The notes: generated by a model from the sequence alone, not told the origin. A DNA stretch of 64,000 bases from Mesotaenium endlicherianum (GCA_009602735.1 WELA01006786.1:151580-215579); one strand, 5' to 3'. Counted from the stretch's first letter, positions 34,848-46,079 are shown. A program made the numbers and translations.

Positions 34848-37800
34848 ATGGGTCCTGCTGAACTGGATTCACTATGCATGCCTGACAACCAGATAAAGGA
34901 GACCATCAGCAATATAGACGTCCAGAGAGTGCACACTCTGGATGCTCTTGTTCCACCTGATGTCCAACATTTCTTTGCTACGTCAGGAGAACAATGCGAA
35001 AGTCAGGAAAAGACAGTCCCCCCTATCCTACTGCATTGCATGATTGCAGGTAGGAAGGTGAGGGCATTTGTTGACGGAGGGGCGTCACATACTTTTATCC
35101 ACAAGGACTTAGTTAAGCGGCTAAGGCTGCCTACTGTCACCCAAGGGAATAGAAAAATATTCCTTGGAGATGCCTCAAGTATCCCGGGAGGAGTTATAAC
35201 CAAGCCTATTGAGGTCCAGTTAGGTTCTGGCATTGCAGTTCTAACTGAAACGCTTACATTTGAGGTACTCAACACTGGCTTTTATGATCTCGTGCTAGGC
35301 AGGTCCTGGCTTGATAGACATCAAGCTGAAGTGCGTTGGAGCAGAGTTACAGTTAAAGTGAGAGGAGCCAGTGATGGGCAGACTGACTTGGCACCCACCA
35401 GTGCTCTTCCTCTTGTCCTGTGTGGATGGCAAATGAAGGAAAAGAAGAGGCTTCCAGAAGGATGCAAGTTGCTGAATGCAATGGAGTTCGTCAAAAGCTG
35501 GAACCAGAAGGAAGACAGAATGTTCTGTCTGCTGCTAAGAGAGGTACCTCCTCAACCTGAAGAAGTGGTTGAGAAAAAGGTACACCCTCCGGAACACCCT
35601 ACTGCTGCAAACATTGTTGCTCAGTACACGGATGTGTTTAATATGCCTCCAGGACTACCCCCTAAGCGGGAAGTAGATCATAGGATTGATTTATTACCTG
35701 GTAGCCAGCCACCCTGGCAACGCACGTATGGCTTGTCTTATTTGGAGAGTGAGGAGTTGAAAACACAGATTGCAGAGCTGGAGGAAAATGGTTACATTTC
35801 TCCCAGTAAATCACCGTACGGCGCACCTATCCTATTTGTTAAGAAAAAGGATGGCAGTATGCGGATGTGTGTGGATTACAGAGCCCTGAACAGAATTACA
35901 GTAAAGAACAAGTATGCTTTACCCAGAATCGAGGACTTGCTTGATACCCTGTCTGGCGCTAAGGTGTTCAGTAAGATAGATCTCAAGAGTGGTTATCATC
36001 AAATCAGAATTGCTGAGGGGGATGAACACAAGACTGCTTTCCGCACACGTTATGGACACTATGAGTTCAACGTGATGCCATTTGGACTGACTAATGCTCC
36101 TGCTACCTTTATGGGTGCTATGAATGACATTTTCAGACCTTATTTGGATAAGTTTGTGCAAGTTTTCCTGGATGATATTTTAATTTTCTCTAAAGATGAA
36201 GCTCAGCACACTGAACACTTAAAGAAAGTGCTGGACACTCTGCGGAAAAATCACTTGTATGCTAAAATGAGCAAGTGTGATTTCTTTAAGGAAAGTATTG
36301 AATTCTTAGGCCACGTTGTCAGTAAAGAGGGCATCAGTGTGGATCCTAAGAAAGTCCAGACCATAAGGGACTGGCCAGTACCACAGTCTGTCTCTGAAGT
36401 TAGATCCTTCCTCGGGTTGGCTAACTACTATAGGAGATTTATTGAGAATTATTCCACAAAGGCCAGTAAACTGACTGACCTTACTAAGAAAGACATCGGG
36501 TATGTGTGGGGGGAAGAGCAGCAGGCTGCCTTCCAGACCCTTAAAGATGCCCTTTGTTCTGCCCCAGTGCTAGCCGTGTATGACCCCAGCAAACCGGTGC
36601 AGGTGGTTACTGATGCCTCTGATTTTGCCATGGGTGCTATTTTGTTGCAGCCTGCTGACAAAACCACAAAGGATGGTAAGGTACGGCAGGAGTGGCATCC
36701 TGTGTTGTATGAGTCTATGAAATTTAATCCAGCGGAGATTAATTACTCAGTGCATGATAAAGAGCTGCTAGCTATCATTCATGTACTCAAACAGTGGAGA
36801 GCATACTTACATGGTAAAGCTTTTAAGGTGATTACAGATCATCTAGCTCTGACCCACTTTCAGAAGAAGTCCAAGCTGTCGAGGAGGGAGAACCGCTGGA
36901 GCCAGATGCTGGAGCAGTTCCAAGTCCAGATCGACTACAAACCAGGGAAGTTGAATCCTGCTGATGCACTCTCTAGAAGACCTGACTTGCAAGAAAGGAA
37001 CTTTAGTCAGCATGCTGTAGATAAAGTCCTGTGTGCACTCACTTCACTAAAGGTGAAAAAGTCCTTCCTTGAACAACTTAGGAAAGCCTACCTTTCTGAC
37101 CCAACATTTGAGCCCAGCCCCACTACTGGTATGTGTCGTGCTACCGCACTCGGGTATAAGCTCAAGGGAGGGGTCTGGGTGACTGAAACCACTTCAGGCA
37201 GGCTGAAGCTGGTCATTCCTAATAATTTGGAAATAAGGTCTCTCTTACTGAGTCAAGCTCATGACAGTCTCCTGGGTGGACATTTGGGGCAGGCCAAAAC
37301 TGTTGGCAAACTGGCAAAACATTATCATTGGGAGGGGTTACCCCGGGAGGTCTTGAAATATGTCAAGTCCTGTGACCAGTGTCAGAGAAATAAGTCTCGG
37401 CACACACCACCCGGAGGTCTCTTGCAACCGCTACCCATCCCAGCGGGACGCTGGGAAACTATATCCATGGACTGGGTGGTCTCACTACCAAGAACTGCCA
37501 ACGGGCATGATTCAATACTGGTAGTCGTGGATAAACTGACAAAAATGGTCATTTTTATCCCCACAACTGTCAAAGTGACTGCACTCGAAACAGCGAGACA
37601 GTTTTACAACCATGTAGTATGCCAACATGGGCTCCCTTCTAATATCATCTCAGACAGAGACTCAAAATTCACCTCTAAGTTCTGGAGAGCTTTAATGGGG
37701 TTAATGGGAGTCAAACAGCTGCTCAGCACAGCAAACCACCCTCAGACTGATGGGCAGACTGAAAGAACTAACCGAGTTCTGCAGGAGGTGCTGAGAGCAT

Positions 37801-38564
37801 ATATTAACCAAAAACAAGATAATTGGGATGACCTGTTGCCTCAAATTCAGTTTGCGGTCAACAGTGCGGTGCACGCGTCAACGGGCAAAACTCCTTTTGA
37901 ACTCAGCCTGGGTAGAGTCCCTAAGTCTCCTCTAGATGTGCTAGGGGAATCTTTAACTCACCCTGAAGGGATTGACAACCCGGTCTCCCTCCAGTTAACT
38001 CAGGAGTTTGCTGACACCCTGTCAGAAGTCCAACGAAACTTGCACACGGCCCAAGAAAACCAACAAAAATACGCTAATCAACACCGTCGGGAACTGACAT
38101 TTTCCAAGGGGGATTTAGTCAAACTGCATTCTCAGCACCTGTACCTCCCTGGTGTGGTCAAGAAAAAGCTTGGCCCTGTCTGGGTCGGTCCATATTCGGT
38201 GGTCCGTCGTGTCGGTCAGAATGCTTACAAACTGAACATGTCAGCTGAATACAAGGGGCACCCGGTCTTTAATGTCTCCTTCCTGGAACCGTACATCAAA
38301 GGTGATACACTGTTCACAGGTCGGTTCCCTGTCCAACCGGGACCGGTCCCCGCTGTCCGGGACGGCGACCCTGAGGAATATGAGGTCGATGAGATTTTAG
38401 ACGCTCGCTCGGTCCGTCGATCGTCTAAATATGTCATGAAATACCTCATTCGATGGAAGGGTTACGATGCCTCTGGGGACACTTGGGAGTTTAAGGACCA
38501 CTTGACCAATGCCAAAGGGGCGTTGACACGGTTCCACCTTCGGGCCGCTGGAGTCCCTCCATAA
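34848..38564 (+). CDS. pol: Pol polyprotein of A1: protease, reverse transcriptase, RNase H, integrase, chromodomain
   Basis: 1238 residues from the first ATG; the open frame extends upstream and overlaps the end of gag, so translation may enter by frameshifting. Order: retropepsin near residue 75 ([15 protein letters not shown]); reverse transcriptase about 300-480 ([47 protein letters not shown]); RNase H about 580-700 ([28 protein letters not shown]); integrase HHCC head (CDQCQRNKS) and DDE core about 860-1010 ([39 protein letters not shown]); GPY/F region ([18 protein letters not shown]); chromodomain at the end ([11 protein letters not shown] ... [17 protein letters not shown]). It copies element RNA into cDNA and inserts it. 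The chromodomain places it in the chromovirus lineage. Confidence 0.94.
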   Translation: MGPAELDSLCMPDNQIKETISNIDVQRVHTLDALVPPDVQHFFATSGEQCESQEKTVPPILLHCMIAGRKVRAFVDGGASHTFIHKDLVKRLRLPTVTQGNRKIFLGDASSIPGGVITKPIEVQLGSGIAVLTETLTFEVLNTGFYDLVLGRSWLDRHQAEVRWSRVTVKVRGASDGQTDLAPTSALPLVLCGWQMKEKKRLPEGCKLLNAMEFVKSWNQKEDRMFCLLLREVPPQPEEVVEKKVHPPEHPTAANIVAQYTDVFNMPPGLPPKREVDHRIDLLPGSQPPWQRTYGLSYLESEELKTQIAELEENGYISPSKSPYGAPILFVKKKDGSMRMCVDYRALNRITVKNKYALPRIEDLLDTLSGAKVFSKIDLKSGYHQIRIAEGDEHKTAFRTRYGHYEFNVMPFGLTNAPATFMGAMNDIFRPYLDKFVQVFLDDILIFSKDEAQHTEHLKKVLDTLRKNHLYAKMSKCDFFKESIEFLGHVVSKEGISVDPKKVQTIRDWPVPQSVSEVRSFLGLANYYRRFIENYSTKASKLTDLTKKDIGYVWGEEQQAAFQTLKDALCSAPVLAVYDPSKPVQVVTDASDFAMGAILLQPADKTTKDGKVRQEWHPVLYESMKFNPAEINYSVHDKELLAIIHVLKQWRAYLHGKAFKVITDHLALTHFQKKSKLSRRENRWSQMLEQFQVQIDYKPGKLNPADALSRRPDLQERNFSQHAVDKVLCALTSLKVKKSFLEQLRKAYLSDPTFEPSPTTGMCRATALGYKLKGGVWVTETTSGRLKLVIPNNLEIRSLLLSQAHDSLLGGHLGQAKTVGKLAKHYHWEGLPREVLKYVKSCDQCQRNKSRHTPPGGLLQPLPIPAGRWETISMDWVVSLPRTANGHDSILVVVDKLTKMVIFIPTTVKVTALETARQFYNHVVCQHGLPSNIISDRDSKFTSKFWRALMGLMGVKQLLSTANHPQTDGQTERTNRVLQEVLRAYINQKQDNWDDLLPQIQFAVNSAVHASTGKTPFELSLGRVPKSPLDVLGESLTHPEGIDNPVSLQLTQEFADTLSEVQRNLHTAQENQQKYANQHRRELTFSKGDLVKLHSQHLYLPGVVKKKLGPVWVGPYSVVRRVGQNAYKLNMSAEYKGHPVFNVSFLEPYIKGDTLFTGRFPVQPGPVPAVRDGDPEEYEVDEILDARSVRRSSKYVMKYLIRWKGYDASGDTWEFKDHLTNAKGALTRFHLRAAGVPP

Positions 38565-38831
38565 CTGTCATTTCAGTTGACACGGGAAGGTGACAGGCGG
38601 TCCTGTCTCCATTTAAGTTGGAGGGGAAAATATATGACAGTTAGTGAGCGAGAGCGATAAAAACACACTCATACGTTTATGTGTAGCGCATCGCAACTAC
38701 GTCAACTTTTAGCAATCATCCTGTAAGGTAAACAGCAGCGAAGCCACTATACTAAATACTAACATACTTCCTGCAATCCCTATGACAAAGGTCCATATCC
38801 TACTAACTTGTGCCCTGGTTACATGTGCAGG

Positions 38832-40508
38832 ATGGCGCCCACCACACAAAAGGAGGACAGAAAGCGCAAGGCAGAAGAAGCCAGGAGGACAATGGAGCAA
38901 TACCAGAAGGAGCTGGCGGCGACGTCCCTCACCAGGAGAGAACAAGAAAGGGTCCGCAAACAACAAGAGGCGGCAGAAGAGGCACAGAGGAAGAAGGATC
39001 AGGAAGCGGAAAACCTCAGGAAGGCTGAGGAGGAGAGACAGAAGAAACAGCAAGAAGAAGCGGCAGCGGCAGAAGAGGAGAAAAGAAAAAAGATTGAAGC
39101 GGACAGACAGAAGAGCTTGGCCACTTACAGGTATACTGTGGTGGGTGGCCAAAACTTCGATAACCTGAAGGAAGCATTGCTGGCAGCCCAGGAGATCAAC
39201 AGGCTGGAACAGACAACACTGCTACAGAAGGAAGGAGCTACAGCACTGGACAGGTACATCGAGACACACACCGGCGTGGTCCTTTACGAAGATTATGCTA
39301 AGATGGTGGGCTATACAGCAGAGCAGGCCCGGTATCTCGCAGATGATTCAGAGGACAAGCCGGTCCCCATACCGGGAATAGTGGGAGATCAGAGACTCAT
39401 CCGGATGGTGAGCATGCGGCCCGATAGCTTTAAGGATACGGTATTCTACCTCACACTCCTGCCAGCTTACAATGAAGTTGAGAGAAGGAGCTGGGAGTAC
39501 TTGGCCAGGGAAGCAGGACAGCAGATGTTCTCTCCCCACTGGTTCCCGTGTAAACTGAGGAAGGCTGAGCACGGACCCCAGTACTACCAGCAGCCAACAG
39601 ACTGGAGGTGGATGACCGTCACAAATAAGAAGCAGGAGTGTGACCGAGCCCAACCGGATGACTTCCACTATGGCCTAGACGGCTATCTCATCCTACCACC
39701 TCACATTGCCCCTTGGGACCCCAGGCTGAATGGATGCCTGAGCAATATGAATGCAGAGACCAAGGAACATAGGAGGAGGGGAAGAGAGTACTTCTCTAAG
39801 GGAAAGCATGCCTTTGTCAAATGGGCAAAGAATGCAGGCCGGATAGATATCAGTAGGCTGAAGGCCAAGCAACCTCCAGCGCGCCCTAAGAAAGGGAGGT
39901 CGGTAGACTACTCCATGTCTACTAGGGAGCAGGACGACTTAGTGGACGAGACCCCTACTCTCTCCGAGGAGGAGGATGAGGAGGATGAGGAAGGAGAACA
40001 AGGCAGAGGAGAAGCATCAGCAGCAGGTACTCAGGATACCCAGCGAGAGGCAGTGGCACTTCCTAAAGAACCACGATCAGGTGTGTGGAATGTGATCCCC
40101 GTTATGGCGACAACTGGACCCCGCGCTCGCTCCCCCAGCCCACCTGCCCAAGCAGGGGAAGAAGCTGATCTGACTGTACTGGGCAGCAGACACAGACAGA
40201 AATCCCCAGAGGACAGGGGTGCCAGAAGAGGGACACGCGGGTGGGCCAGAGGTATGCCAGCCTCCCCCTCCGCTCAGGGGCATGTACCTCTAGCCAATGT
40301 ATTTCAGCATCCTACTGGAATGCCTGTCTATGTGGGAATCAACACCCAAATAGTTGAAGAGCAGGCCACCATCCTCCGTTCTCCTCGAGGGCCAACTTTA
40401 GAGCAAACAGGGTTCTTTAGAAGGCCAGCTGACAGACCTAGAGGGCTGTCCAGATCTAGGTCCAGATCTCCGTCCCCTGATCCTGAAGCCCCAGGAACCA
40501 CCCCTTAA
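38832..40508 (+). CDS. ORF3 of A1: large accessory protein of unknown function
   Basis: 558 residues from an ATG in strong context (CAGGATGGCG), directly after an acceptor-like TACATGTGCAG, so a spliced subgenomic message is possible (inference; third ORFs of some plant Gypsy families are thought to be expressed that way). Residues 1-110 are Lys/Glu/Gln/Ala-rich coiled coil. About 115-345 is an ordered-looking domain (TYRYTVVGGQNFDNLKEAL, LYEDYAKMVGYTAEQARYL, SPHWFPCKLRK, WRWMTVTNKKQECDRAQ, YFSKGKHAFVKWAKNAGRID). An acidic patch (EEEDEEDEEGEQ) and an Arg/Ser/Pro tail (GMPVYVGINTQ, FFRRPADRPRGLSRSRS) follow. No transmembrane helix or signal peptide is seen, so it does not look like an envelope protein. 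The SR-like tail suggests nuclear or RNA-linked work, but I recognise no family. Copies in A2, A4 and diverged A5 show it is a fixed part of the lineage. Confidence 0.85.
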   Translation: MAPTTQKEDRKRKAEEARRTMEQYQKELAATSLTRREQERVRKQQEAAEEAQRKKDQEAENLRKAEEERQKKQQEEAAAAEEEKRKKIEADRQKSLATYRYTVVGGQNFDNLKEALLAAQEINRLEQTTLLQKEGATALDRYIETHTGVVLYEDYAKMVGYTAEQARYLADDSEDKPVPIPGIVGDQRLIRMVSMRPDSFKDTVFYLTLLPAYNEVERRSWEYLAREAGQQMFSPHWFPCKLRKAEHGPQYYQQPTDWRWMTVTNKKQECDRAQPDDFHYGLDGYLILPPHIAPWDPRLNGCLSNMNAETKEHRRRGREYFSKGKHAFVKWAKNAGRIDISRLKAKQPPARPKKGRSVDYSMSTREQDDLVDETPTLSEEEDEEDEEGEQGRGEASAAGTQDTQREAVALPKEPRSGVWNVIPVMATTGPRARSPSPPAQAGEEADLTVLGSRHRQKSPEDRGARRGTRGWARGMPASPSAQGHVPLANVFQHPTGMPVYVGINTQIVEEQATILRSPRGPTLEQTGFFRRPADRPRGLSRSRSRSPSPDPEAPGTTP

Positions 40509-40586
40509 GGTGACAGGCTGAAAAGATAGTCAGTAAGGGAGGCTGGTCAGGGTCAGTTTCTTTATTTAAAGCTTTTGCAGTTTAAT

Positions 40587-40603
40587 GTTGTCGAGGCGAC
40601 AAC
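40587..40603 (+). other. Conserved stem-loop before the purine tract (A1)
   Basis: GTTGTCG-AGG-CGACAAC is a perfect 7-base-pair stem with a 3-base loop, ending a few bases before the purine tract. The same 17 bases occur at the same place in A2 and A5. Confidence 0.6.
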
Positions 40604-40621
40604 AAGTTAAGTTGGAGGGAT

Positions 40622-41341
40622 TGTAATGAATCAGTATATTAGTGGATATAATATTCATTTAAATATAATAGTTAATTAAGTTCAGCCTGCTGAACTTTAG
40701 TTAATAATCAGTCTGCTGGACTTTACATAATTATCAGTTTAATGACTCGGCCAAAAGCAGCAGGCTGAAGTCAACTTAAGTCAGCTTGCTGACACATTCT
40801 TTGACAGCCAGCTGACTTCCGTACTCGGTAGCAGCGAACTGCCTTGATATGCATCTAAGTGCGATATGCTAGATGAATGGCCAGATGACATCCCTATGAT
40901 GGATGGCTATTCGGGATGATGGGAGATGGCGGTGGATTTGGTTAACCGAGGTCCTACCAACGTGGTTAACTCCCGGGTAGGCGGTGCCATCGCACTGACC
41001 GTTGAACAGTAAACTCATTCCATGTACATATGCTAGGCATTGCTCTCGAGTTCGGCATTCGGAAACGAGGCCAACTCTCTTGTACAGCTTACTGAGAGAG
41101 ATCTGAATCCAAGGCGAGAAGCCATTGATACGCACTGTCTTCTAACCTTGCTTATGTATGAGTTTACTGATTTGCATTATTGATGCTAGTTTACTCTCAT
41201 TTGACTGACGAGTATTATTCACTGCTAGTGTGTTGTCCTTTGCCGTTAAACCAGTTAACGGAAAATACCATAAAGATTACTTGCTGATATAAAGATCTTT
41301 ATTAATTGTTAATCGCCTATTTGGTAAGTCGATTCATTTCA
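40622..41341 (+). repeat. 3' LTR of A1
   Basis: 720 bases, TGTAATGAATCAG to GATTCATTTCA, preceded by the purine tract and followed by the CCAGC target duplication. Confidence 0.96.
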
Positions 41342-41454
41342 CCAGCTGTGGGGATCACTAGTGACAGTGAATTGTCACCTCCACCCTCAGTCCACTTTTG
41401 TTGTGGGGTGCAAACAGAGAGACCTCCAGCAAGGCTTGACTGGAGGATGGTTTT

Positions 41455-43140
41455 GATGTTTAGGAGGTTGTTCCTAGGGCTCCAGGATCCGAGGACTGAG
41501 ATCTGGACCTAGATTTGGACAGCCCTCTAGGTTTGTCAGCTAGCCTTCTAAAGAGCCCTGTTTGCTCTAAAGTCGGGCATCGAGGAGAACGAAGGATTGT
41601 AGCCTGCTCTTCAACCACCTGAGTGTTGATACCCACATAAACAGGTATTCCGATAGGATGCTGAATAACATTGGCAAGAGGCACATGTTCCTGACTGAAG
41701 GGAGTGGCCAGCATACCTCTGGTTACTCCGCGTGTTGTTCTTCTGGTACCCCTGTCCTCTGGGGATTTTTGCCTTTCTTTGCTACCAAGAACAGTCATAT
41801 CAACTTCTTCCCCTGCTTGGGCAAATGGGCTGGGGAACAAGTGCGGGGTCTTGTTGCCTCCATTAAAGGGATCACATTCCATACACCTGACCTTGGCGCC
41901 CTACGAGTCCCCGCATCTGCCTGCCCCTGGGTCTCCCAAGTACCAGCTCCTGATGGTCCTCCTCTTCCTTGTTCTTCTTCCTTATCCTCCTCATCTTCCT
42001 CCTCTAAGAGCGTAGGGGTCTCGTCCACTAAGTCATCCTGCCCCCTGGTAGACATGGAAAAATATACTGACCGCCCTTTCTTAGGACAAGTTGGAGGTTG
42101 ATTGGCCTTCAGCCTACTGATATCTATCCGGCCTGCATTCTTCGCCCATTTAACAAAGGCATGCTTCCCCTTAGAGAAGTAGTCTATTCCCCTCCTCTTG
42201 TGCACCCTGATCTCCGCATTCATATTACTCAGGCATCCATTCAGCCTGGGGTCCCAAGGGGCAATGTGAGGTGGTAGGATGAGGTAGCCGTCTAGCCCAT
42301 AGGGGAAGTCATCTGGTTGGGCTCGATCGCTCTCCTGCTTCTTGTTAGTGACGGTCATCCACCTCTAGTCTGTGGGCTGCTGGTAGTACTGTGACCCATG
42401 CTCAGCCTTTTTCAGCTTAGAAGGAAACCAGTGGGGAGAGAACATCTGCTGCCCTGTTTCCTTGGCCAGGTACTCCCAACTCCTGCGCTCGACTTCATTG
42501 TAAGCTGGCAGCAGTGTCAAGTAAAATATCGTATCCTTAAAGCTATCGGGCTGCATGCTCACCATCCTGATGAGTCTCTGATCTCCCACTATTCTAGGCG
42601 CTGGAACTGGCTTGTTCTCCAAATCAGCAGGAAGGTATTGAGCTTGCTCTGCTCTATAGCCCACCATCTTGACATAATCTTCATAGAGGACCACACCAGT
42701 GTGTGTCTTAATGTACCTATTCAGCGCTTTAGCTCCTTCTCTCTGTAGAAATGTTGTCCGTTCCAGCTTGTTGATCTCCTGGGCTGCCAGTAATGCTTCC
42801 TTCAGGTTATCAAAGGTTTGGCCACCCACCACAGTATATCTTTAAGTGGCCAAGCTCTTCTGCTTCTCAGCTTCAGCCTTCTTCCTTCTCTCCTCCTCTG
42901 CTGCCGCCGCTTCTTCTCGTTCTTTCTTCTGTCTCTCCTCCTCAGCTTTCCTGAGATTTCCCGCATCCTGCTCCTTTTTTCTCTGTACTTCCTCTGCCGC
43001 CTCTTGTTGTCTGCGGACCCTTTCTTGTTCTCTCCTGGTGAGGGACGTCGCCGCCAGCTCTTTTTGTTATTGCTCTATTGTCCTCTTGGCTTCTTCTGCC
43101 TTGCGCTTTCTATCTTCCTTTTGTGTGGTGGGAGCCATCC
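41455..43140 (-). pseudogene. ORF3 region of A4
   Basis: Closely similar to ORF3 of A1 and A2 along its length: coiled-coil start, GYRAEQAQYL, SPHWFPSKLKKAEHG, YGLDGYLILPPHIAPWDPRL, FSKGKHAFVKWAKNAGRID, acidic patch, then GIPVYVGINTQ and FRRLADKPRGLSKSRSRS. Preceded on its strand by the same TACATGTGCAG just before the start. Broken. Confidence 0.82.
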
Positions 43141-43289
43141 TGCACATGTAACCAGGCCACAAGTTAGTAGGATCTTGATCTTTGTCATAGGAGTTGCGGG
43201 GAGAGAAGTAAGTTTGCATTATTATGGTAGGTTTGTTCTTGTTTACCTTAGAGGTTGGATACTAGGAGTTAACGGAGCTGTAGTGCGAT

Positions 43290-43600
43290 GAGTCTAAGAT
43301 TTCCGCGACCTCATATTCCTCAGGGTCACCATCCCTGACAACGGGGACCGGTCCCGATTGGACAGGTTACCGACCTGTAAACAGTGTGTCACCTTTGATG
43401 TACGGTTCTAGGAAGGACACATTAAAGACTGGGTGACCCTTGTATTCTGCTGACATGTTCAGTTTGTAAGCATTTTGACCGACACGGCGCACCACCAAAT
43501 ATGGACCGATCCAGACTGGACCAAGCTTTTTCTTGACCACACCAGGCAGGTACAGGTGTTGAGAATGCATTTTGACCAAATCGCCCTACTCATTCCCCGT
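43290..43600 (-). pseudogene. Integrase C-terminal and chromodomain-region remnant of A4
   Basis: The part matches the GPY/F region of A1 pol ([37 protein letters not shown]) and the start of the linker to the chromodomain. A4 similarity stops near 43600. Confidence 0.75.
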
Positions 43601-44373
43601 ACTCAAGCAGTTGCGCTACTTAATTTTTGTTATGAATCTTAGGCAAAGTCCGTCGCGTAGTCGTTGACATCTCGGTTTTGCATCGACATTTTCTCATGGG
43701 TTGAATAAGCATATCAAATTAGTCAAGGCAGGAGAGACGGCTCTGTGAGGGTCAGCCCCGCCACTCAACATGGGTCAAGGAGCTCCTTGGCTCGGTTAAC
43801 GGCAGTGATATAATCCCGGTGATCTCACGCGCGAGATCGACGATTTGGGGGGAATCCAGCCGTAGCAATTCGGCCCTCGTAGCCCACGAGTAGTCACTGC
43901 GCCACTCGTGGACTTCACCAAATCGTTCATCAAGTAGTTTGCTGACGTGTCATCGCGTCAGCGTACAGTTAATTCTAGCCGTGGCATGAGCCGCGGCCAA
44001 CACAAATGGAGCTCGCCAGGATCCTCGTCAATGAAGTACAAGGCCACAACCAATCTGGTTTGTCGGAGTTTGGGTCGCAAGCACTTCCACATTGCACAGC
44101 GCGATGTAATGCCGTCGCGACCAATTAACGAGCAGCGACCGGCAACGGGGGCCGGGCATGTCGGGGGCCACCCGCGCCATCCGACGACTTAGAATCATAC
44201 TTACAATCTTAACGCAAACTCAAACTAAAATTGAGAGTCAACGCGAACTTTGTTTTATCTTATTGATCCAAAATAACGTTACCGGCACACTTGGCCATTT
44301 GAACTAACCAATCACAACGAAGAGGTCAATTTCCATGACCACTTTCAAAAAGTGACCATTTCGGATTGGCTTT
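43601..44373. other. Unassigned stretch between A4 and A5
   Basis: No gene or known repeat recognised. The first 500 bases are GC-balanced with short inverted stretches (for example TCACGCGCGAGATCG); the last 200 are AT-rich and lead into the tandem duplication at 44374. Confidence 0.45.
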
Positions 44374-45042
44374 CCATACTTCAACATTTTTTGACAGTTT
44401 TGGCAGAGGTGAAGATCTATTTAGTGACACATCATTTGCCATTGAGCGTAGAAATTGGTAGAAATGACATCTCCGCTTGTGGCAGAAATGTCATTTTCTC
44501 CGCCTTTGCTTGGGTGAGCAGAGAAAATATCCGTCTACGCCTTGGACGGAGTTATGTGGAGATCCAAATGTGGGGCATTTTTGGGCGTTCAACTTAGGAC
44601 CAGTCTCAGAGTAGATGCATATCTAGGGAGTTCATTGATACCGAGTACGGCACCCAGCTGACTGTAAAAGAACCTATGTTGACTTTAGCCTGCTGCTGCT
44701 GCCATACTTCAACATTTTTTGACGGTTTTGGCAGAGGTGAAGATCTATTTAGTGACACATCATTTGCCATTGAGCGTATAAATTGGTAGAAATGACATCT
44801 CCGCTTGTGGCGAAAATGTCATTTTCTCCGCCTTTGCTTGGGTGAGCAGAGAAAATATCCGTCTACGCCTTGGACGGAGTAATGTGAAGATCCAAATCTG
44901 GGGCATTTTTGGGCGTTCAACTTAGGACCAGTCTCAGAGTAGATGCATATCTAGGGAGTTTACTGATACCGAGTACGGCACCCAGCTGACTGTAAAAGAA
45001 TGTGTCAGCAAGCTGACCTATGTTGACTTTAGCCTGCTGCTC
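44374..45042. repeat. Tandem duplication, two units of about 330-340 bases
   Basis: Unit 1 (44374-44701) and unit 2 (44702-45042) both run from CCATACTTCAACATTTTTTGAC to GACTTTAGCCTGCTGCT and differ at few positions, unit 2 having 17 extra bases (TGTGTCAGCAAGCTGAC). The second part of each unit is family A LTR-like (AGATGCATATCTAGG ... CCGAGTACGG), so the duplication lies within the A5 LTR. Confidence 0.92.
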
Positions 45043-45172
45043 CCGGTTGAGTCATTATATTGAATATTTCTAAAAGTCCAGTTGACTTAATATTAACTAA
45101 AGTACAATAAAGTGAATTAAATTAATTGTTATAATTGATTAAATATTCATTACAATCTCTCCAACTTAACTT

Positions 45173-45189
45173 GTTGTCGCCTCGACAAC
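45173..45189 (-). other. Conserved stem-loop next to the purine tract (A5)
   Basis: GTTGTCG-CCT-CGACAAC, identical to the copies in A1 and A2 although the surrounding element is much more diverged. Confidence 0.6.
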
Positions 45190-45221
45190 ACTAAAATAGC
45201 CTACTATCACACCGCAAGTAG

Positions 45222-46072
45222 TTAATTGCAACATGCATATGTATAGTAGAACAATTCAAACGAAATTAAAAATGCAGTAAGCAGACATCCAGCAAGCAGC
45301 ATACTATGTCCCTGAAGCTCTGTCTTTTGGGGTGACACATCTAGACTTGATCTCCTCCTCCTGTCAGCTGGCCTCCTGAAGCCTGGAGGCTCCGGCCAAG
45401 GTGAACCCGGGGGAGATCGCAAAAATTGGGCAGCCCCCTGTTGCATAGTTTGCAAGTTAATGGAGAATGCTTGCTCCTGAGCAGCTCTCAAGGTGATAGG
45501 GACATACACTGGCATACCACAAGGGTTCTGCATGACATGGGCAAGAAGAACATGACCTCTGTGAGAGGAGAATGCCGATTGTCCTCTGGCTGCCTCCTTG
45601 GCAATCCTCCTGCCCTGTTTAACTGAGTCTCAGCCTTTGGGGGTGGAGTCCTCCTGCTGAAACTTCCCAACCAAGTGACATCTGCTTGCTCCTCCTCCTC
45701 CTCCTGTGCACCAATTTCCTCCAGTTGCTTTGAGGCTCGCTCTGCCAAAGACATCCTAGTCTTTTGCAGAGTGGGAGATGTGGCAGGATTCTGAGCTATC
45801 CCAAGGCTGGACTCGTCTCGTGTGCCTTCCTCCTCTTCTTCCTCCTACTCTTAGATTGCTGGAGTTTCTTGAGTTATATCCTCCAACTGTTCCCGGGACA
45901 AGGAGTATCCCACCGATCTACCTCTCTTGGGTCCTGGTGGTGGCTGCTGGCCCTTGACCTCATAAAGGTCCTTTTCTCTTTGCATACTTGCCCGTTTGGC
46001 ATAAGCATGCTTCCCCTTTGAGAAAAAGTCCCGAGCCCTGAATCTATCTTCTTGCATCTCCTCATTTGGCAA
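45222..46072 (-). pseudogene. Diverged ORF3 remnant of A5
   Basis: Two stretches align to A1 ORF3: RDFFSKGKHAYAKRA ... KGQQPPPGPKRGRSVGYSLS against YFSKGKHAFVKWA ... KAKQPPARPKKGRSVDYSMS, and NPCGMPVYVPITL ... PGFRRPADRRRR against HPTGMPVYVGINT ... GFFRRPADRPRG. The coiled-coil start is absent. These shared blocks in an otherwise diverged copy mark the most constrained parts of ORF3. Confidence 0.72.
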
Positions 46073-46079
46073 TTCTTGG

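Larger units (their letters stand above)
32548..41341 (+). mobile_element. Ty3/Gypsy chromovirus, family A, copy A1: whole-looking
   Basis: LTRs at 32548-33266 and 40622-41341 are flanked by CCAGC at 32543-32547 and 41342-41346, a perfect target duplication. Inside are a primer site (TGGTATCGGAGC, 33268-33279), an open gag, an open pol, an open ORF3, a conserved stem-loop and a purine tract (AAGTTGGAGGGAT) next to 40622. No obvious break is seen. The LTRs differ at roughly 27 of 720 positions by eye, about 96 per cent identity, so the insertion is fairly recent but not new. Gag and pol are in different frames, as in families that use programmed frameshifting. Confidence 0.95.
31693..43600 (-). 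mobile_element. Ty3/Gypsy family A, copy A4, truncated and containing A1
   Basis: A 3' LTR (31693-32438), purine tract and downstream leader are followed, beyond the nested A1 (32543-41346 with its duplications), by ORF3 (41455-43140) and the integrase/chromodomain end (about 43.29-43.60 kb). The rest of pol, gag and the 5' LTR are missing. A4 cuts C1 at 31692. It is more diverged from A1 than A2 is and broken. Order of events: C1, then A4, then A1. Confidence 0.87.

Noticed and set aside
38832-40508. ORF3 as an envelope-like protein
   Set aside because: No signal peptide, transmembrane helix or furin-like site; the coiled coil and SR-type tail point elsewhere.
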